Assembly (NCBI GenBank): GCA_001600055.1
Contig: BCIV01000003.1
Span: forward strand, 129,162 to 193,161
Reading direction: 5' to 3'
DNA from: Filobasidium wieringae
Taxonomy: Eukaryota; Basidiomycota; Tremellomycetes; Filobasidiales; Filobasidiaceae
Length of the DNA stretch: 64,000 bases
Part shown: in pieces, positions 31,566 to 42,701 of the stretch
How the letters are laid out: each line of letters starts with the position of its first letter
Numbering within the stretch: the first letter of the stretch is position 1
Translations under genes and position numbers: made by a program
The notes under the pieces: model-generated
Seen by the model: the letters and a program-made list of their open reading frames with translations, nothing else
What the model was told of the DNA's origin: nothing
The model's database searches: none

Positions 31566-34500
31566 ATGTCGCCGCCTCAATTCGTCATAGAGGACGATGA
31601 GACGTCCGATCAGGCAGCACTCACAAGTCCCCAACCGAGATACTCTGAAGATAGTATCGATGAGACCGCTTTAAACCGTCAATTCTTCGAAAAGGATGCC
31701 AGATTCAGAGATGAAGTCAAGATGGAGCAAGGTGGGGAGGAAGAGGACGATGAGTTTCTATACACTAGAACACCGGTGAGTCTAGTGGGAGTGCATGAGG
31801 CAGTGATGATCGGATCTGATTGATTTTGAGCTATTGCAGTCTCGGAAACAGCCTCGTCGACCTTTTATCGCAGTACTATGCTGCATATTGTCGCTGGCAG
31901 TAGTGATAGGAGTGTTCTCAGCCAGGTCCTTCAAACCTCCTACTTACATCAAGAAAGGTGGTAGCAAGCATCTTACGATGGATCACATCTTCAATGGAAC
32001 ATTCGCTGTGAAGTATGTGGTTAATGATAATAGGCAGCATGACCTGATCGATTTTTCAACCACCTAGAACCAAGCGGGTTGACTGGGTCAAAGAGGGTTA
32101 GTGAATGTTGCCCACCACTCATCATGCTCATATCTTGATATCTGATAACTCCTTGAACGCGAGTATAGCAAGTGACGGTGTCTACTCGCACCGCACAGAT
32201 GAGGGGCATATCATTTTGGAAGACGCCAGTAACTCGGAGTATGAGATGGTATTGCTCAATGCTACGGAAGTCCGAGACGTAAGCTCTCGTGAATCTAGAT
32301 GGAATGACAGAAGGTAGAGATTGATGCTCGCGATACCTCAGGCAAGCGGCGGCCAGCTACATTTCCAGGATTGGAGACTATCGGCTGACATGCAATATGT
32401 CGTGCTAAAAACTGATCACAAGAAGGTTAGTATTTCACTCATGAAAACTTCGTCTATGAGCCTGATGTTGAAATGCTATAGCTGTGGAGACACTCATCAT
32501 ACGGAAACTATGTCAGCCCTTGGTATTTTGATTCCTCTCAGCATTAGTGGCTGACCGCGCAACCTCAACAGTATATACACCGTCTTTCGGACCACATGAC
32601 CTTTCAGTTGCGAACTCCGACTTATCCTGCGGAGATCGCTTATGTCGGCTGGTCCCCAACATCTCATTCCATTGCTTATGTGCACCAAAACGATCTTTAC
32701 GTCGTTCCGGCAGCGAATTTGAACAACTTGAAAGCGGTCGCGGACATTCCTCAAACCATCAGAGTCACTCAAGATGGAAGTGATACTGTTTTCAACGGAG
32801 TACCAGATTGGGTATATGAGGAGGAGGTGATTGCTATAGTATCTCGTATCAGAGTTAGAGAGCTGACCTGCTTCCAAATAGGTGTTTATGACTAACTCGG
32901 CGTTCTGGTGGAGCCCTACAAGCGATACTATCGCATACCTCCGAAGCGACGAGACAGATGTCAAGGACTATACGCTACAGTACTACAATGTTGACGGTAG
33001 TGCCTTTACCTCTCAGCCATATCCTGAAAACTTTGTCATGAAGTGAGCGATCCTGCATTGCGAGTACATACGTGAAGCTGAGCGGTAGCAATTTTCAGAT
33101 ACCCTAAACCTGGAACTCCAAACCCGTTGGTCACGGTTCATACCTTCTCCCTTCAGTCTCACTTGGCAGGCGCGGGTATAAGCCAGACCTCAAAGCGCTT
33201 GAGCTGGAAAGATCAGATGCCGCTTACCAAACGAGTCATCATGGAGGTTGGATGGCTTGGTCCAGAAGCGCTCTTGATTAAGGAGGTGGATAGATCTGCT
33301 AAGAAGGGAAGTGTGGTCTTGTTCACCGATGGTGATGCGGAAGGCCGGGTGGTCAGAGTTCTCGGAAAGGAAGGAGAAGAAGGAGACAATGGCTGGATTG
33401 AGCATGTAAGACCGAGATCTAAATAACGTCGAGTGCCTGCTAAACCGTTCTTCACAGAGCCAAACTGCCATTCCTCTCAAAGGGAACCTTGGTGGTTATC
33501 TGGATGTCGTTCCGACCAAGGAGGGATTCAACCATATCGCGTACTTCCCGGCTCTCAATGGATCAGACCCTATCTTCCTCACTGAGGGGGAGTGGGAAGT
33601 TGCTGACGGTATTGCTGGTGTAGACGAATCCCGAAACATAGTGTAGGTGCAGCTTCCAGGAATGTGCAAACGGAGAAACTGATCATGAGTCGATCTATAT
33701 CAGCTATTTTATTGCTGCTAAACCAAGCACCCAACGCCATCTGTATACGGCTGCTATTCCTGTGGATCTGAACGACTTCCAACCAAAGTTGATCGCCCTC
33801 ACAGATGACTCGGTACCTGGATACTACAGCGCAAGCTTTTCGCCGAAGAGTGGATTTTTCGTCTTGAACTACCAAGGGCCTGATGTTCCGTATCAGACGT
33901 TGATGACCGTTGACGAGCCAGGTACGTCTAGTAGGTTTGGACCGTGAGCGGTAATATCCAAGCCAAATGAAATCGTCAACGCCTATAGATCTAGGTATCA
34001 TTATTGAAGACAATGCTGTACTAAATGCTACATCTGCCGAGTTCTGCATGCCAATGCGCGTGCACAGTGTCGTAGAGAGCGATGGAATAGGTAAGTAGCG
34101 CACGAGAATTTACGACGGCAGAAGTCTAGATGAACTGATCTCGTTTAACCGTTCAGAGCTAAATGTTGTCGAGACTCTGCCACCTAACTTCGAAGCCTCG
34201 GGACGAAAAAAGTATCCGGTTCTCTTCAATCCATACGGTGGACCTGGAGCGCAGTCTGTCAATCATAAGTTCGTTCGGGATTGGTACCACTACTTGGTCT
34301 GCGAGAAGAAGATGATTGTCGTCACAGTGGACAACCGAGGAACCGGATTCAAGGGTAGGGGTTTCCGGAATTGGGTTCGAGACAACCTCGGGAACTATGA
34401 AGTGATCGACCAGGTTAATGTAGCTCGCGAATGGGCGAAAAGACGGTACATAGATCAAACGGCCATCGGTATTCAAGGATGGTCCTACGGTGGTTACCTG

Positions 34501-34964
34501 ACCAGTAAAGTTATCGAGGCGAACTCGGGCATCTTTACTTTGGGCATGGCAGTCGCTCCCGTTACGAACTGGGAGTACTATGATTCTGTCTATACAGAGC
34601 GCTACATGAGTACTCCAGAAGAGAATGAGATGGGTTACGTTGGAAGCGCTGTCAACAATGTTACCGCCTTCAATCATGCCGATTTCCTGCTTGCTCACGG
34701 AAGCGGAGATGATAACGTTCATTACGCCAATACCGCAAGTCTTCTGAAGAAGTTTACGCAATCTGCAGTTCGAAATTTCCGGTTCAGGATGTTCACCGAT
34801 TCGTAAGTTCTGTCTCTTTGGACTCTTCTTTCTGGCTGACGCTCCTATCCCACAGCGATCATTCGATGTCCGGTCTTGGCGCCTACAGGGAACTATATGA
34901 GTTCTTGACAGCTTTCTTAGATGAGAAGTGGAGCGTCAAACATAAGGTTCATGGCAAGATATAG
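31566..34964 (+). CDS. Dipeptidyl aminopeptidase, type II membrane serine protease (S9B)
   Basis: Removes N-terminal X-Pro or X-Ala dipeptides, acting in the Golgi (Ste13-like, pheromone maturation) or vacuole (Dap2-like); the sequence does not decide which. Fourteen exons from 31566-31775 to 34856-34964 give 880 residues. A ~75-residue acidic cytosolic tail precedes one membrane segment, FIAVLCCILSLAVVIGVFSA. The N-terminal beta-propeller shows repeats such as GVYSHRTDEGHIILED and FQDWRLSADMQYVVLKTD. The alpha/beta hydrolase domain has the nucleophile Ser739 (GWSYGGY), Asp814 (HGSGDDNVH) and His847 (DSDHSM). An apparent in-frame TAG near 32543 lies inside a 60-nt intron (32512-32571), which restores the family segment SSYGNYYIHR. 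Exons 3 and 6 are 29 and 30 nt. Confidence 0.92.
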
Positions 34965-35293
34965 GTTCTGAGCTTGAAACTGCATGGCCGCATGATTGTA
35001 TAGAAAAGATGTAAATTATGAGTCTCGGTTCATTACGTCACGGAATTGTTTACTTTTTGTTCAACATCCATTTACTGGCACTGAGAGACTAAGTGATCGC
35101 TTTCTATGCACGATCACCTACAACCCCTTTGAATAACACCACAGCCATCGAACGGTAGTGTTATCTTCTCCTGAGGCCGACCAATCTGCATACACTCTAC
35201 AAATACCTAAGCTCAGTCCTGAGTCGATGGTGTATGCCGGAAAGAGGTCTCGTTCAGTTACAGCAGGTTTCATCTGAATTTCCCTTATAGAAC
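34965..35293. other. Intergenic region
   Basis: 329 bases between two plus-strand genes, holding the aminopeptidase 3' flank and the promoter of the next gene. Nothing specific seen. Confidence 0.5.
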
Positions 35294-37414
35294 ATGGATA
35301 GACAACGGTTCAAGAGAAGGAGACGTCTACTGCTAGATAACGGAGAAGATGCAGATGATGTAAGGAGACCCATCACTCGCAAGCTAGGTTTCCATAAGCT
35401 GATAAGCAATATGTCCTTTCTTCTAGGAAGCAAATCGGCCCATTCCTTTGGTTGTAGCCGGACAAAGTTCTGCTCGAACAGCATCAAAACTATCCAACCG
35501 CAGAATTGCAAGCTATCCTCTACAAGACTCGCACGCATCAATCCACAAGGACCAGTATTCTGATCTGCCAATACGACAGGAAAACAGCACTATATCGATC
35601 TCGGACAAACCAAACAATGGCTTTACCTCATCGAACATGAAAACGGCTCCAGTACCTCCTTCCCAAACGTCACTTCCTGCACCGATAGAAAAGCATCGGA
35701 GACTGAAAGAAGATCTGAATCCTTTCCTAGACGTACAATCTGATACCATGAACATGACTGGGTACCACCATCGGTTGGGAAAAAGGAATAGGGGTAGCTG
35801 GGAGGACGATAGGCAAGAGAGTGCTTGTGAGCTTGAGGATACCGCAGGATCGAAAACAATCACAGAAGAAAGCACGGCGACAACAACACATACCCACCGT
35901 AAGTGTTTCGTTGCATGACTGAACCGCCTTCATTTTGCTGCGTGAGCTGAATCAGTGGTATTATCAGGTTCCGACATTCATCATTCTCCTACATCCTCTA
36001 CCTTCGCTTGTCTGCCAAAGGAACCGCAACGCAAATTCATTTTACCAGCTTATCACTCTCCTCATCAAGTTGACATGGATACAAATTATAGTTACAAGGC
36101 GACTCGCAGGAAGCTGTCGACGGAAGTCCGTCGACCTGGATTGGGAGCTATTCTACAGAAATACGGAACTTTACCTACCAAACTTGGCCGTTCCTGTTCA
36201 GCTACCACACCATCAACTTCCGATAAAAGAAGGGAACCAGTCACCCGGTACCAGTCTACATCGAATCCTTTGAGCATACCTGCTGGAAGGGAGAATGAGT
36301 TTCCCAATTCGCCTCTCTTTGCTAGTATCGCTTCGCCATTTAGCTATTCAACGGATGCCGCAACGACGTCTTCCCGAATTGACCCGAGACAACCAATGCC
36401 AGCTGCACGAAGCATCATGAACATCGAACGCACCCAAAGTACAGAAGTGGCGGTGGTGAGACGCGGATTGTTTGCGAGGTATGTTTTAGTGACAGATCGC
36501 CATCATACCAGAGTCTTATGTATGTTGTCGTTTCCAGTCCCGAGATTACGACGGGTCAAAGATATGTGGCTACTTCGTATCGATCAGACAGCATCCGATC
36601 GGAAGTCTCGGCTTCGCAGAACTCCTTTGCCACCCCGCTATCTCGACAATCTAGCGCGCAGACGCGTGCTCCTGCGCCAGCCGGTCTCAGAAGATCACGC
36701 ACAAACAGTATGGTAGAGGTCCCGGGTCTAAGCAGGACTATCAGTCAGATCAACCAACTCCACCGTACCGGTTCAATCCCGGTCAGAGGAATCGCTGCTA
36801 ATCGGAACGTCTTGGGGTCTTTGCCGGCTTACGTTGTGACTGACAACCAGTCGCGCACTGAACCACGCACTTTCGTTCGATCCTCTTCTCAGACGCTAGT
36901 AGATTCAGACGAGACCGCTTTAGCCTTTACCGATCCCGTTCAGACCGAGGCTGACGAGCTCGCTGCTGACCTTCGCAGCATGGGAATCGGACAAAATGTG
37001 CCTCAAAGTCCTGGGCTTATGCCAACTAGCACACTGGCTTCTAGAAGCGCGAAGTCTCTTACTAGTCCGCTTCAAGACATACCCATGTCCAGCTCTCACG
37101 AAGAAGTCCAGTCCCGTCCGCTATCACCAGTTTCTCCTTCGGCCCGATATTCGGAGCGGCGACAGACCGTTGCAGAGCGTACGAAGAATCGAAGGCAGCT
37201 ACGCCCAAGATTATCAAGATCTACCATCACCATCGACAAAAAGAGAACATTCAAGAAGACTAGCTTACCCCGCCAGCATGAAGAGGATTCTGGTCGTATT
37301 ACCAGGAGTGCTCTACAGAAGAGAACCGCTACACGAGGCCCCCTCAGCTTGTTACCTGAAGCGGTCCGAGCAAGCAGGGTAGCGGAGCATAGCGAGAAGA
37401 TGGACATGAGTTGA
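35294..37414 (+). CDS. Disordered Ser/Thr/Arg-rich protein of unknown function
   Basis: Four exons (35294-35359, 35427-35898, 35956-36478, 36538-37414) give 645 residues. The family is not recognised. The N-terminus is very basic (RQRFKRRRRLLL) and could be a nuclear localisation signal. Most of the chain is low in hydrophobic residues and rich in Ser, Thr, Arg, Gln and Pro, with many possible phosphosites (SPLFASIASPFSY, PLSPVSPSARYSE). Near the C-terminus there is a basic KNRRQLRPRLSR patch and RITRSALQKRTATRGPLSLL. A nuclear or cytoskeletal regulator would fit this composition, but that is a guess. Splice sites are good and the frame is kept through all four exons. Confidence 0.65.
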
Positions 37415-37513
37415 CATGGTTGGTGTGTGGCCGCAAGTGCTATATCTTCATATAGAATACAAGCGCTGTATGACTCATTTGTATCATAGTATGGGGAGTC
37501 TAGCGTAGAGCGC

Positions 37514-38838
37514 TCAAAGCGGTGGTAGATTCGCCTCGAGTTTATCTATCTGCTCCTTCCACATGCTCATCCACTTCTTCTCCTTTGTTGCTGAGTCGGG
37601 CGCAGTCATTTTCTCCTTGCCAATCGACAGATTCTCGACAGCGTTCACCAGGGGATCGTCCTCTTTCCCACTTGCCAGGGTCATATCGCAGAGTCTTCTC
37701 GCATCCTTGAGTATCCCTTCCAATCCCGCCTTTACATCAGGTACGATCTGTGGGCAATAAAGGCTTGACACAAGCGTATCGAGGTTACTCGTCAACGACC
37801 GGGATGTTTGTAGGTTTTCCGGAAGATTTAACAAGTCAGGTTGATCGAGTGTGAATTTTGCAAACCGGTTATGTATAGCTAGTACTAAGCGGACGATCGT
37901 ATCCACCTGAACACAAGTATCGACATGTCGAATTTAAGATCGAAGCATATCTGAGGTAATGGATCGACAAAGCTTACGTTCTTCACTCGATCTCTTTCGA
38001 TCTCAGTCATGTTTTGGGTGTTTCCAGCCAGCTCTCGTTCGAGTTCCGCCCATTCGTCATCACCACCCAGCTCCTCTTCAAGCCCAACCCCTTCGTCCTC
38101 CTCGAGCAGATCCTTGAACTCGTTGTACGCATCGTCAAGGCATTCTCGATCACTCTTCCAGGCTTTCTTGATGGCCTCCTTCTCTGTAGAACTGGCCGAC
38201 CTGGCCATCTTATCTATTGAAGTCCAGGTAGCGGAAGTTGTCATGAGGTACGGTTTTGGAGGTGCTTTTGACGTAGATGATGAGGCGACGGGGACTTCCT
38301 CGGCTCGTGGCTTCTCAGAATCCTCCAGTAGAATTCGAACCAAGTTCTGTAAACATTCACCAATATCGTCGACTCCTCGCCTCCACTCCTGTATAAGACA
38401 TCCTTCTACCGGTAGGCCGATAACACAAGCCACTATCCTGTCGAAATTCACGTTGACCTTCTCTGCCTGAGCGATCGCAGCATCAAGAGTTATCCGCTTG
38501 CCAGAAAATGCCAGGGATAGGGAAGTTACTTCTTGACGTAAGTGCTTCAGAAGGGTGATGAGAGAGGTATGAAGGTCGGCGGAAGAGGTTCTGTATGTAG
38601 CGATGGTTGGGGAGGGTTCGGCTCGTGTCGATTGAACGTGTTTTCTGGAGCGGATGACACCGGCTCGACTGCTGATAAGGGCTGCCCTTTCTGTTAGTTA
38701 GACCACCTGTATATCAAGCATCACAGACGCTCACCAGATTTGAGATCTAGGAAATCGCCATGAATCGCCGCAATCAATAAGCCTCAGACATTTGAGGGTC
38801 CGGGCAAGACATAACCTACCGGGAGATGTTCCACTCAT
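37514..38838 (-). CDS. GCIP / cyclin-D1-binding-protein-like protein
   Basis: Related by pattern to the Grap2/cyclin-D-interacting (GCIP, CCNDBP1) family, helical proteins that bind HLH and cell-cycle factors in animals; the fungal role is unknown. Minus-strand exons 38838-38820, 38746-38735, 38690-37978 and 37906-37514 give 378 residues, near the family's ~360. Typical features are an N-terminal helix LHTSLITLLKHLRQEVTSLSLAF, an acidic linker (EEDEGVGLEEELGGDDEWAE) and C-terminal helices DTIVRLVLAIHNRF and LDTLVSSLY. The second exon is only 12 nt and rests on splice consensus alone; an alternative start in exon 3 would shorten the N-terminus. It borders the BTB cluster. Confidence 0.65.
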
Positions 38839-39263
38839 TTTCGAAATCCAATTTTCAGGTTTATCGGATGACTGACAGACTGTCACTCATTCACGTTTAC
38901 CGCTGAGCGATGATTGCTGAACTTTTAGCAAGTGATCGAATACTGGATTGTACACGTGTGGCCACGTTGTGGTCACGCGATAAATATATTGATAACAGTC
39001 TGATAGTGGCAAATTGGTCGAAGAGCCCCGAACATTTGGCTAACGACTTGAAGAAGTTTTCCTCGGTTTCTACAAACGTTAACGTTCTCGTTTTTTGTAA
39101 AGCTTGGCGGTTCTTGGTCAACCCCATCGTTGCTTTTGTAGTATACGGAGAAAAAATCGTCAGTAAAGCTAGGTAGAACACCATCGCAGAACCGGAAACG
39201 AATCAATCGTACGATAATCTTTGTTCTGGAGGATCTGCTCCGTATTGCGGTTCGCAAAATACA
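38839..39263. other. Divergent intergenic region, left edge of the BTB cluster
   Basis: 425 bases between the starts of the GCIP-like gene and the first BTB-like gene. More A/T-rich than the neighbouring genes. A plus-strand open frame at 38910-39176 ends with a weak resemblance to the first exon of the BTB genes but was not accepted as a gene. Confidence 0.45.
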
Positions 39264-40108
39264 ATGGCCTCGGAAGCTGAAGATACAGAAAACCATCCTG
39301 CCAAAAGGCCTCGCCTTGCATCTGAGTCCGAAAGCATACCCATCAATAAACAGTTCAACAACAATCATGACACCAATGTTACGCTCGAATCAGCCGAGGG
39401 GGTTTTGTTCTATATCTCGGATTTCTATTTGAAAGCCGCTTCGTACGTCACATGTCAGACAGATCTGACCGCATTGCTGACCGAGTGTTTTCACTCAGGT
39501 TGATGTTTCGAGATATGTTGACCCTTCCTCAGTCAAAGCCCGGTCGTCCACACATCAAGCTGGAGGAATCCGAGGCGGTGTTGACGGTCTTGCTTCATAC
39601 CACTTGCCATCGACTGAAAGAAGTCATAGAACAAATTATCTCCCTGACGGTTGAGGTACTAAAAGATGTGCTCGAAGCTACGGATAAATACGCGATGGAT
39701 GACTACCAGGATGAAATCAAGCAGGCTATCATCAAGAAATTGGACCAGTCATTACCGGTAGAAAATATGGCTTACTGCGCGAAGTGGAGGAATTCGGCCG
39801 CTATCTGTACAATCCTCCAGTTGAGAGCGACATGGGACGAGAATGCGTATGAGGGAATGAAACCCTGGAAACTGTCTATATCCACCATCTCTGCAATGGG
39901 CATCGACCTATTCCGGATGTATGTTGAAGCATACCATACTGCTTGCAGATCGTCTGCTACCGACGTTCTTCTGGATGACACGGTCAATATGAGACTTGAA
40001 AACCCAGAGACATGTGAATGTAACTGGGATCTATGCGCACTCAATCTCTCCAGGCTTGCGAACCAGTGGGGTTCCGGTTATTTATCCGGTTATCTATGGG
40101 GAGTATAA
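39264..40108 (+). CDS. BTB/POZ-like domain protein, cluster copy A
   Basis: Probable protein-protein interaction adaptor; fungal BTB proteins often serve cullin-3 ligases or transcription complexes, but the partner is unknown. Exons 39264-39442 and 39499-40108 give 262 residues. A polar N-terminus with a basic KRPR patch leads into TNVTLESAEGVLFYISDFYL. The intron (56 nt) falls in the serine codon of KAAS. Then comes LMFRDML, the BTB signature, followed by IKLEESEAVLTVLLHT and VLKDVLEATDKYAM, matching the BTB helices A3-A5. The C-terminal ~120 residues (AKWRNSAAICTILQL, MKPWKLS, MGIDLFRMYVEAYH) are shared only with the other cluster copies as far as I can tell. Highly diverged from copies B-D, so the cluster is not recent in all its parts. 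Confidence 0.75.
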
Positions 40109-41027
40109 GGTTGTACCCGGCCAAGCCACCAGTGTTTAAGACAAATCCGGGCAGCACGCACGACAACAATACTTAACCAGGAGTAGCTAGCAGGCACCTT
40201 TGTCAAGACCTGCACACATCATCTGTATGCAATTGGGCATGGGAAATACACACCGCCAGTATCGAGACATGTGATCCTCCCGAATCCAACGTTACTTTCT
40301 TCATGGCTCCGCGCCTGAACATATATATTTATGTATACAGCTTTGAACGCACTTTTGGTTCAGAAATCCTCGAATACGATACGCAGATTGAGACGTGTTC
40401 ATACGTCCTATCTTGACTATAGTCTGGTAGTCTGGCAAGAAACGCAGCCTGTGTTTGCCTTTTTTGCTGTGGTTCACACTCAACCGAACGCTGCTCGTCG
40501 CGATTTGAAACATCCGTTTGCTCCCGGCTATATAACGCTTGACATCCTAGTCTGAACGAGCGAGAGAATAGGCTCTAATCAGTTTCATCGAAGCTGATTC
40601 ATTATCTCCAAGACCAGCAGCAGAAAGAGCTAAAGGTTATTTATCGACACTCGCCCATTCTGCCGTGGTCCGTAATCGGACGCTTGGAAGCGCGAAACCG
40701 GTTCCATCAGGAAGCATATTTGAGGGGATCAGCAAGGTGTTGTATTGGGACAACACATTTCCCTCGGTCTTTAATAGCACAGAAGACTAATTCCAAGAGC
40801 TCAAGCCTATCGTTTAGATCCTCTCAAAGGACTTCAAGCGGGTCCTCACATCCCGCCCGCTTTGCGGCGCTGGCCGTCCAGTGAGATGTACTTATGGATC
40901 ACGAACCACGGTCGAAAGCTTTCGTCGTGCCTTCTTCGAGACTACCAGCACTACCTTAAGAGATAACTGTAATTCCCACACCATTATTCGTGTATTGGTG
41001 TATACCTTCCGAACGGTCTAGAGCAAA
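40109..41027. other. Intergenic region inside the BTB cluster
   Basis: 919 bases without a supported gene. I compared it by eye with the BTB copies on the plus strand and saw no further remnant. It contains several short open frames and a TATATATT near 40321. Confidence 0.45.
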
Positions 41028-41283
41028 ATGTCGAACCATCCAATCGAAAGAAAGCGCGCCGCGCCCACGTCCCTAGATGTGTTCGCTGAACTGACCGTTG
41101 ACAAGAATCTTGGGGGACAAACTTGACTCTACAATCACAGCAAGATCTTCTGCTCTACGTGTTCAATTGCATCTTAAACCCTATCCCCTGCAATATCCTG
41201 CTCGGCTCCCACGTGTTTGAGCGGAACCTCCCAAGAGAGACAGAGATGTACGTCCTAGAAAGAGCCTTCCCACTTGTTCGTTG
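41028..41283 (+). pseudogene. Decayed fifth BTB-like copy (first-exon relic)
   Basis: Starts ATG with NHPIERKRAAP, which parallels NHPAKRPR of copy A. After ~30 codons the frame is broken by a shift at the G-run around 41112-41116. In the shifted frame it reads TNLTLQSQQDLLLYV, matching TNVTLESAEGVLFYI of copy A, and later GSHVFERNLP, which resembles the V-F-R-x-M-L signature. A stop follows at 41281-41283. No donor site is found where the other copies have their intron. It overlaps, on the other strand, the readable extension of copy B. Short and diverged, so called from motif order rather than from overall identity. Confidence 0.5.
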
Positions 41284-42020
41284 ACTGGATAAACCCCGAA
41301 GCGGTGACGTCCCAATTAACAGTGGAAGTCTGGGCAGATTGATACCCAATCCTGCCCCAGTTTGTGGACCTCATGCACGCTTCAACTAACATACGGTACA
41401 GTTATACTCCAATGTCAGATACGATGTGTGCAGGTAGCATCCAAGGCTGCATCATGATCTTCTGATCGCTTGACCAGAGGATGTGCTTTTCAAGGATGAT
41501 CGCAATAGTGGCAGGGTCTCTCCACCATGCGCAATTCTCCAAAAGGTCCACAGGCCGGGAAAAATCCCATTTTTTGATGATAGCTAGACGTATGCCTGAC
41601 CTATGGGTCTCCATCCCATACTTCTCCACGGCCTTGGCAAGCGCTTCCAGTATGTCTTTAGGAGTTTTGGAAAGGTGAGCCACGACTTCGGCTGGAGAAT
41701 GACATGTGGCGTATAGTAAGCCCTCCACTACATCGCTAGACTCGTCCATCGGGATACTAGGACGCTCAGTTGAGGGTGTTGCATGAGCAAAAATATCCCG
41801 GAATACTGATCTGTTGGCGAAGCAAGCTAGTTAGCGACCTCGTTTTATACTGCTGAGAATCGAGATCGACTCACGAGGCAGCTTTCAAGTAAAAGTCAGA
41901 AATGTAGAATAGAACGCCTTCCTGGGCTACCACTGTGGTGTTGGTGCCAGCGTAGTCACCGAACAGCTTGTTGACTTTCTCCTCGTCATCCGGGATCTCG
42001 ACAAGTTTTGGCGATGACAT
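41255..42020 (-). pseudogene. BTB/POZ-like protein, cluster copy B, interrupted by an in-frame stop
   Basis: Minus-strand exons 42020-41875 and 41810-41402 give 184 residues ending at a TAA (41404-41402). The N-terminus reads TNTTVVAQEGVLFYISDFYL, the intron (64 nt) sits in the serine codon of KAAS as in copies A, C and D, and SVFRDIF and MDESSDVVEGLLYATCH follow. The stop falls at the point where copy A reads MGIDLFRMYVEA. Beyond it the same frame stays open for ~48 codons and still reads LYRMLVEAC and NKWEGSF before a second stop (41257-41255), so the original C-terminus is recognisable. Either a young pseudogene or a truncated but intact BTB protein. The boundaries given include the readable extension. 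Confidence 0.6.
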
Positions 42021-42701
42021 ATTTGATGATTCTGTTGGGTGTTAATGTCGGGATTTGATGAAGATGCCTGCCTGTGTTTCTTGAGGAACTGAAATATATT
42101 CTCACGCCATGTACAAGACAATACTCCACTCTAGCGCTTCCGGCCGACCCCCGTTTTTGAAAAAGAGGGATTGAAAAAAAGGGGTGGTTGGGGGGTCCTT
42201 TATCCAAATTGTAAGATTTTTCAAAATTACCAAATATTCCCAATCATTGTCTCATGTCTCATAGCGCTTACAGCACTCAACGACGCGCGACGCGATTGAT
42301 GCGACAGGACAACTCGGTGATGATGAAATATCTAGGTGTTGTGCACAGGAAGTAGTAGCGTCGAACTGATACCTATATATCTACAGATCTACAGAGCAGT
42401 AGAGCCGCGAGGTATCGAAGTTCAATATGAACAGTTCAAAATTTCAAATGAGAGCAACGGTTCGCATATCACTTCTGCGTTTGTTCTGTCTTTGTGTCTT
42501 TGTCTCAGATCTCAGATCGCCATCAAATCCCTGACAGCTTTTCGGCTGCGCTTCCTTTCGTCTGTCGGAAGCCAGTGGAGCTAGTTAGAGTGTGGATTCG
42601 ACAGCAATCGCCAAACATAAACACCAAGTTCTAACGTTATAACTTGATCGTACAGTGGAAGTAGACAACCCGCAACCCGCGCATGCAACTGGAGTACGAC
42701 A
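42021..42701. other. Divergent intergenic region between BTB copies B and C
   Basis: 681 bases between two BTB-like genes transcribed away from each other. It contains A/T-rich tracts and a nested inverted repeat (listed separately). No gene supported. Confidence 0.5.
42146..42197. repeat. Imperfect inverted repeat with internal hairpin
   Basis: Outer arms GACCCCC (42146-42152) and GGGGGTC (42191-42197) are perfect inverted copies. Inside, CCCCCGTTTTT is followed at once by AAAAAGAGGG, which can also fold back. Total ~52 bases. It lies in the promoter of copy B. Its role is unknown. Confidence 0.4.

Noticed and set aside
32540..32550. In-frame stop in the dipeptidyl aminopeptidase, suggesting a pseudogene
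   Set aside because: A 60-nt intron (32512-32571, GTCAGC...CAACAG) removes the stop and restores the family segment GNYYIHR.
38910..39176. Possible further BTB first-exon relic (TNVNVL..., IVAFVVYGEKIVSKA)
   Set aside because: Resemblance is limited to hydrophobic spacing, no second exon follows and alignment needs a long insertion.
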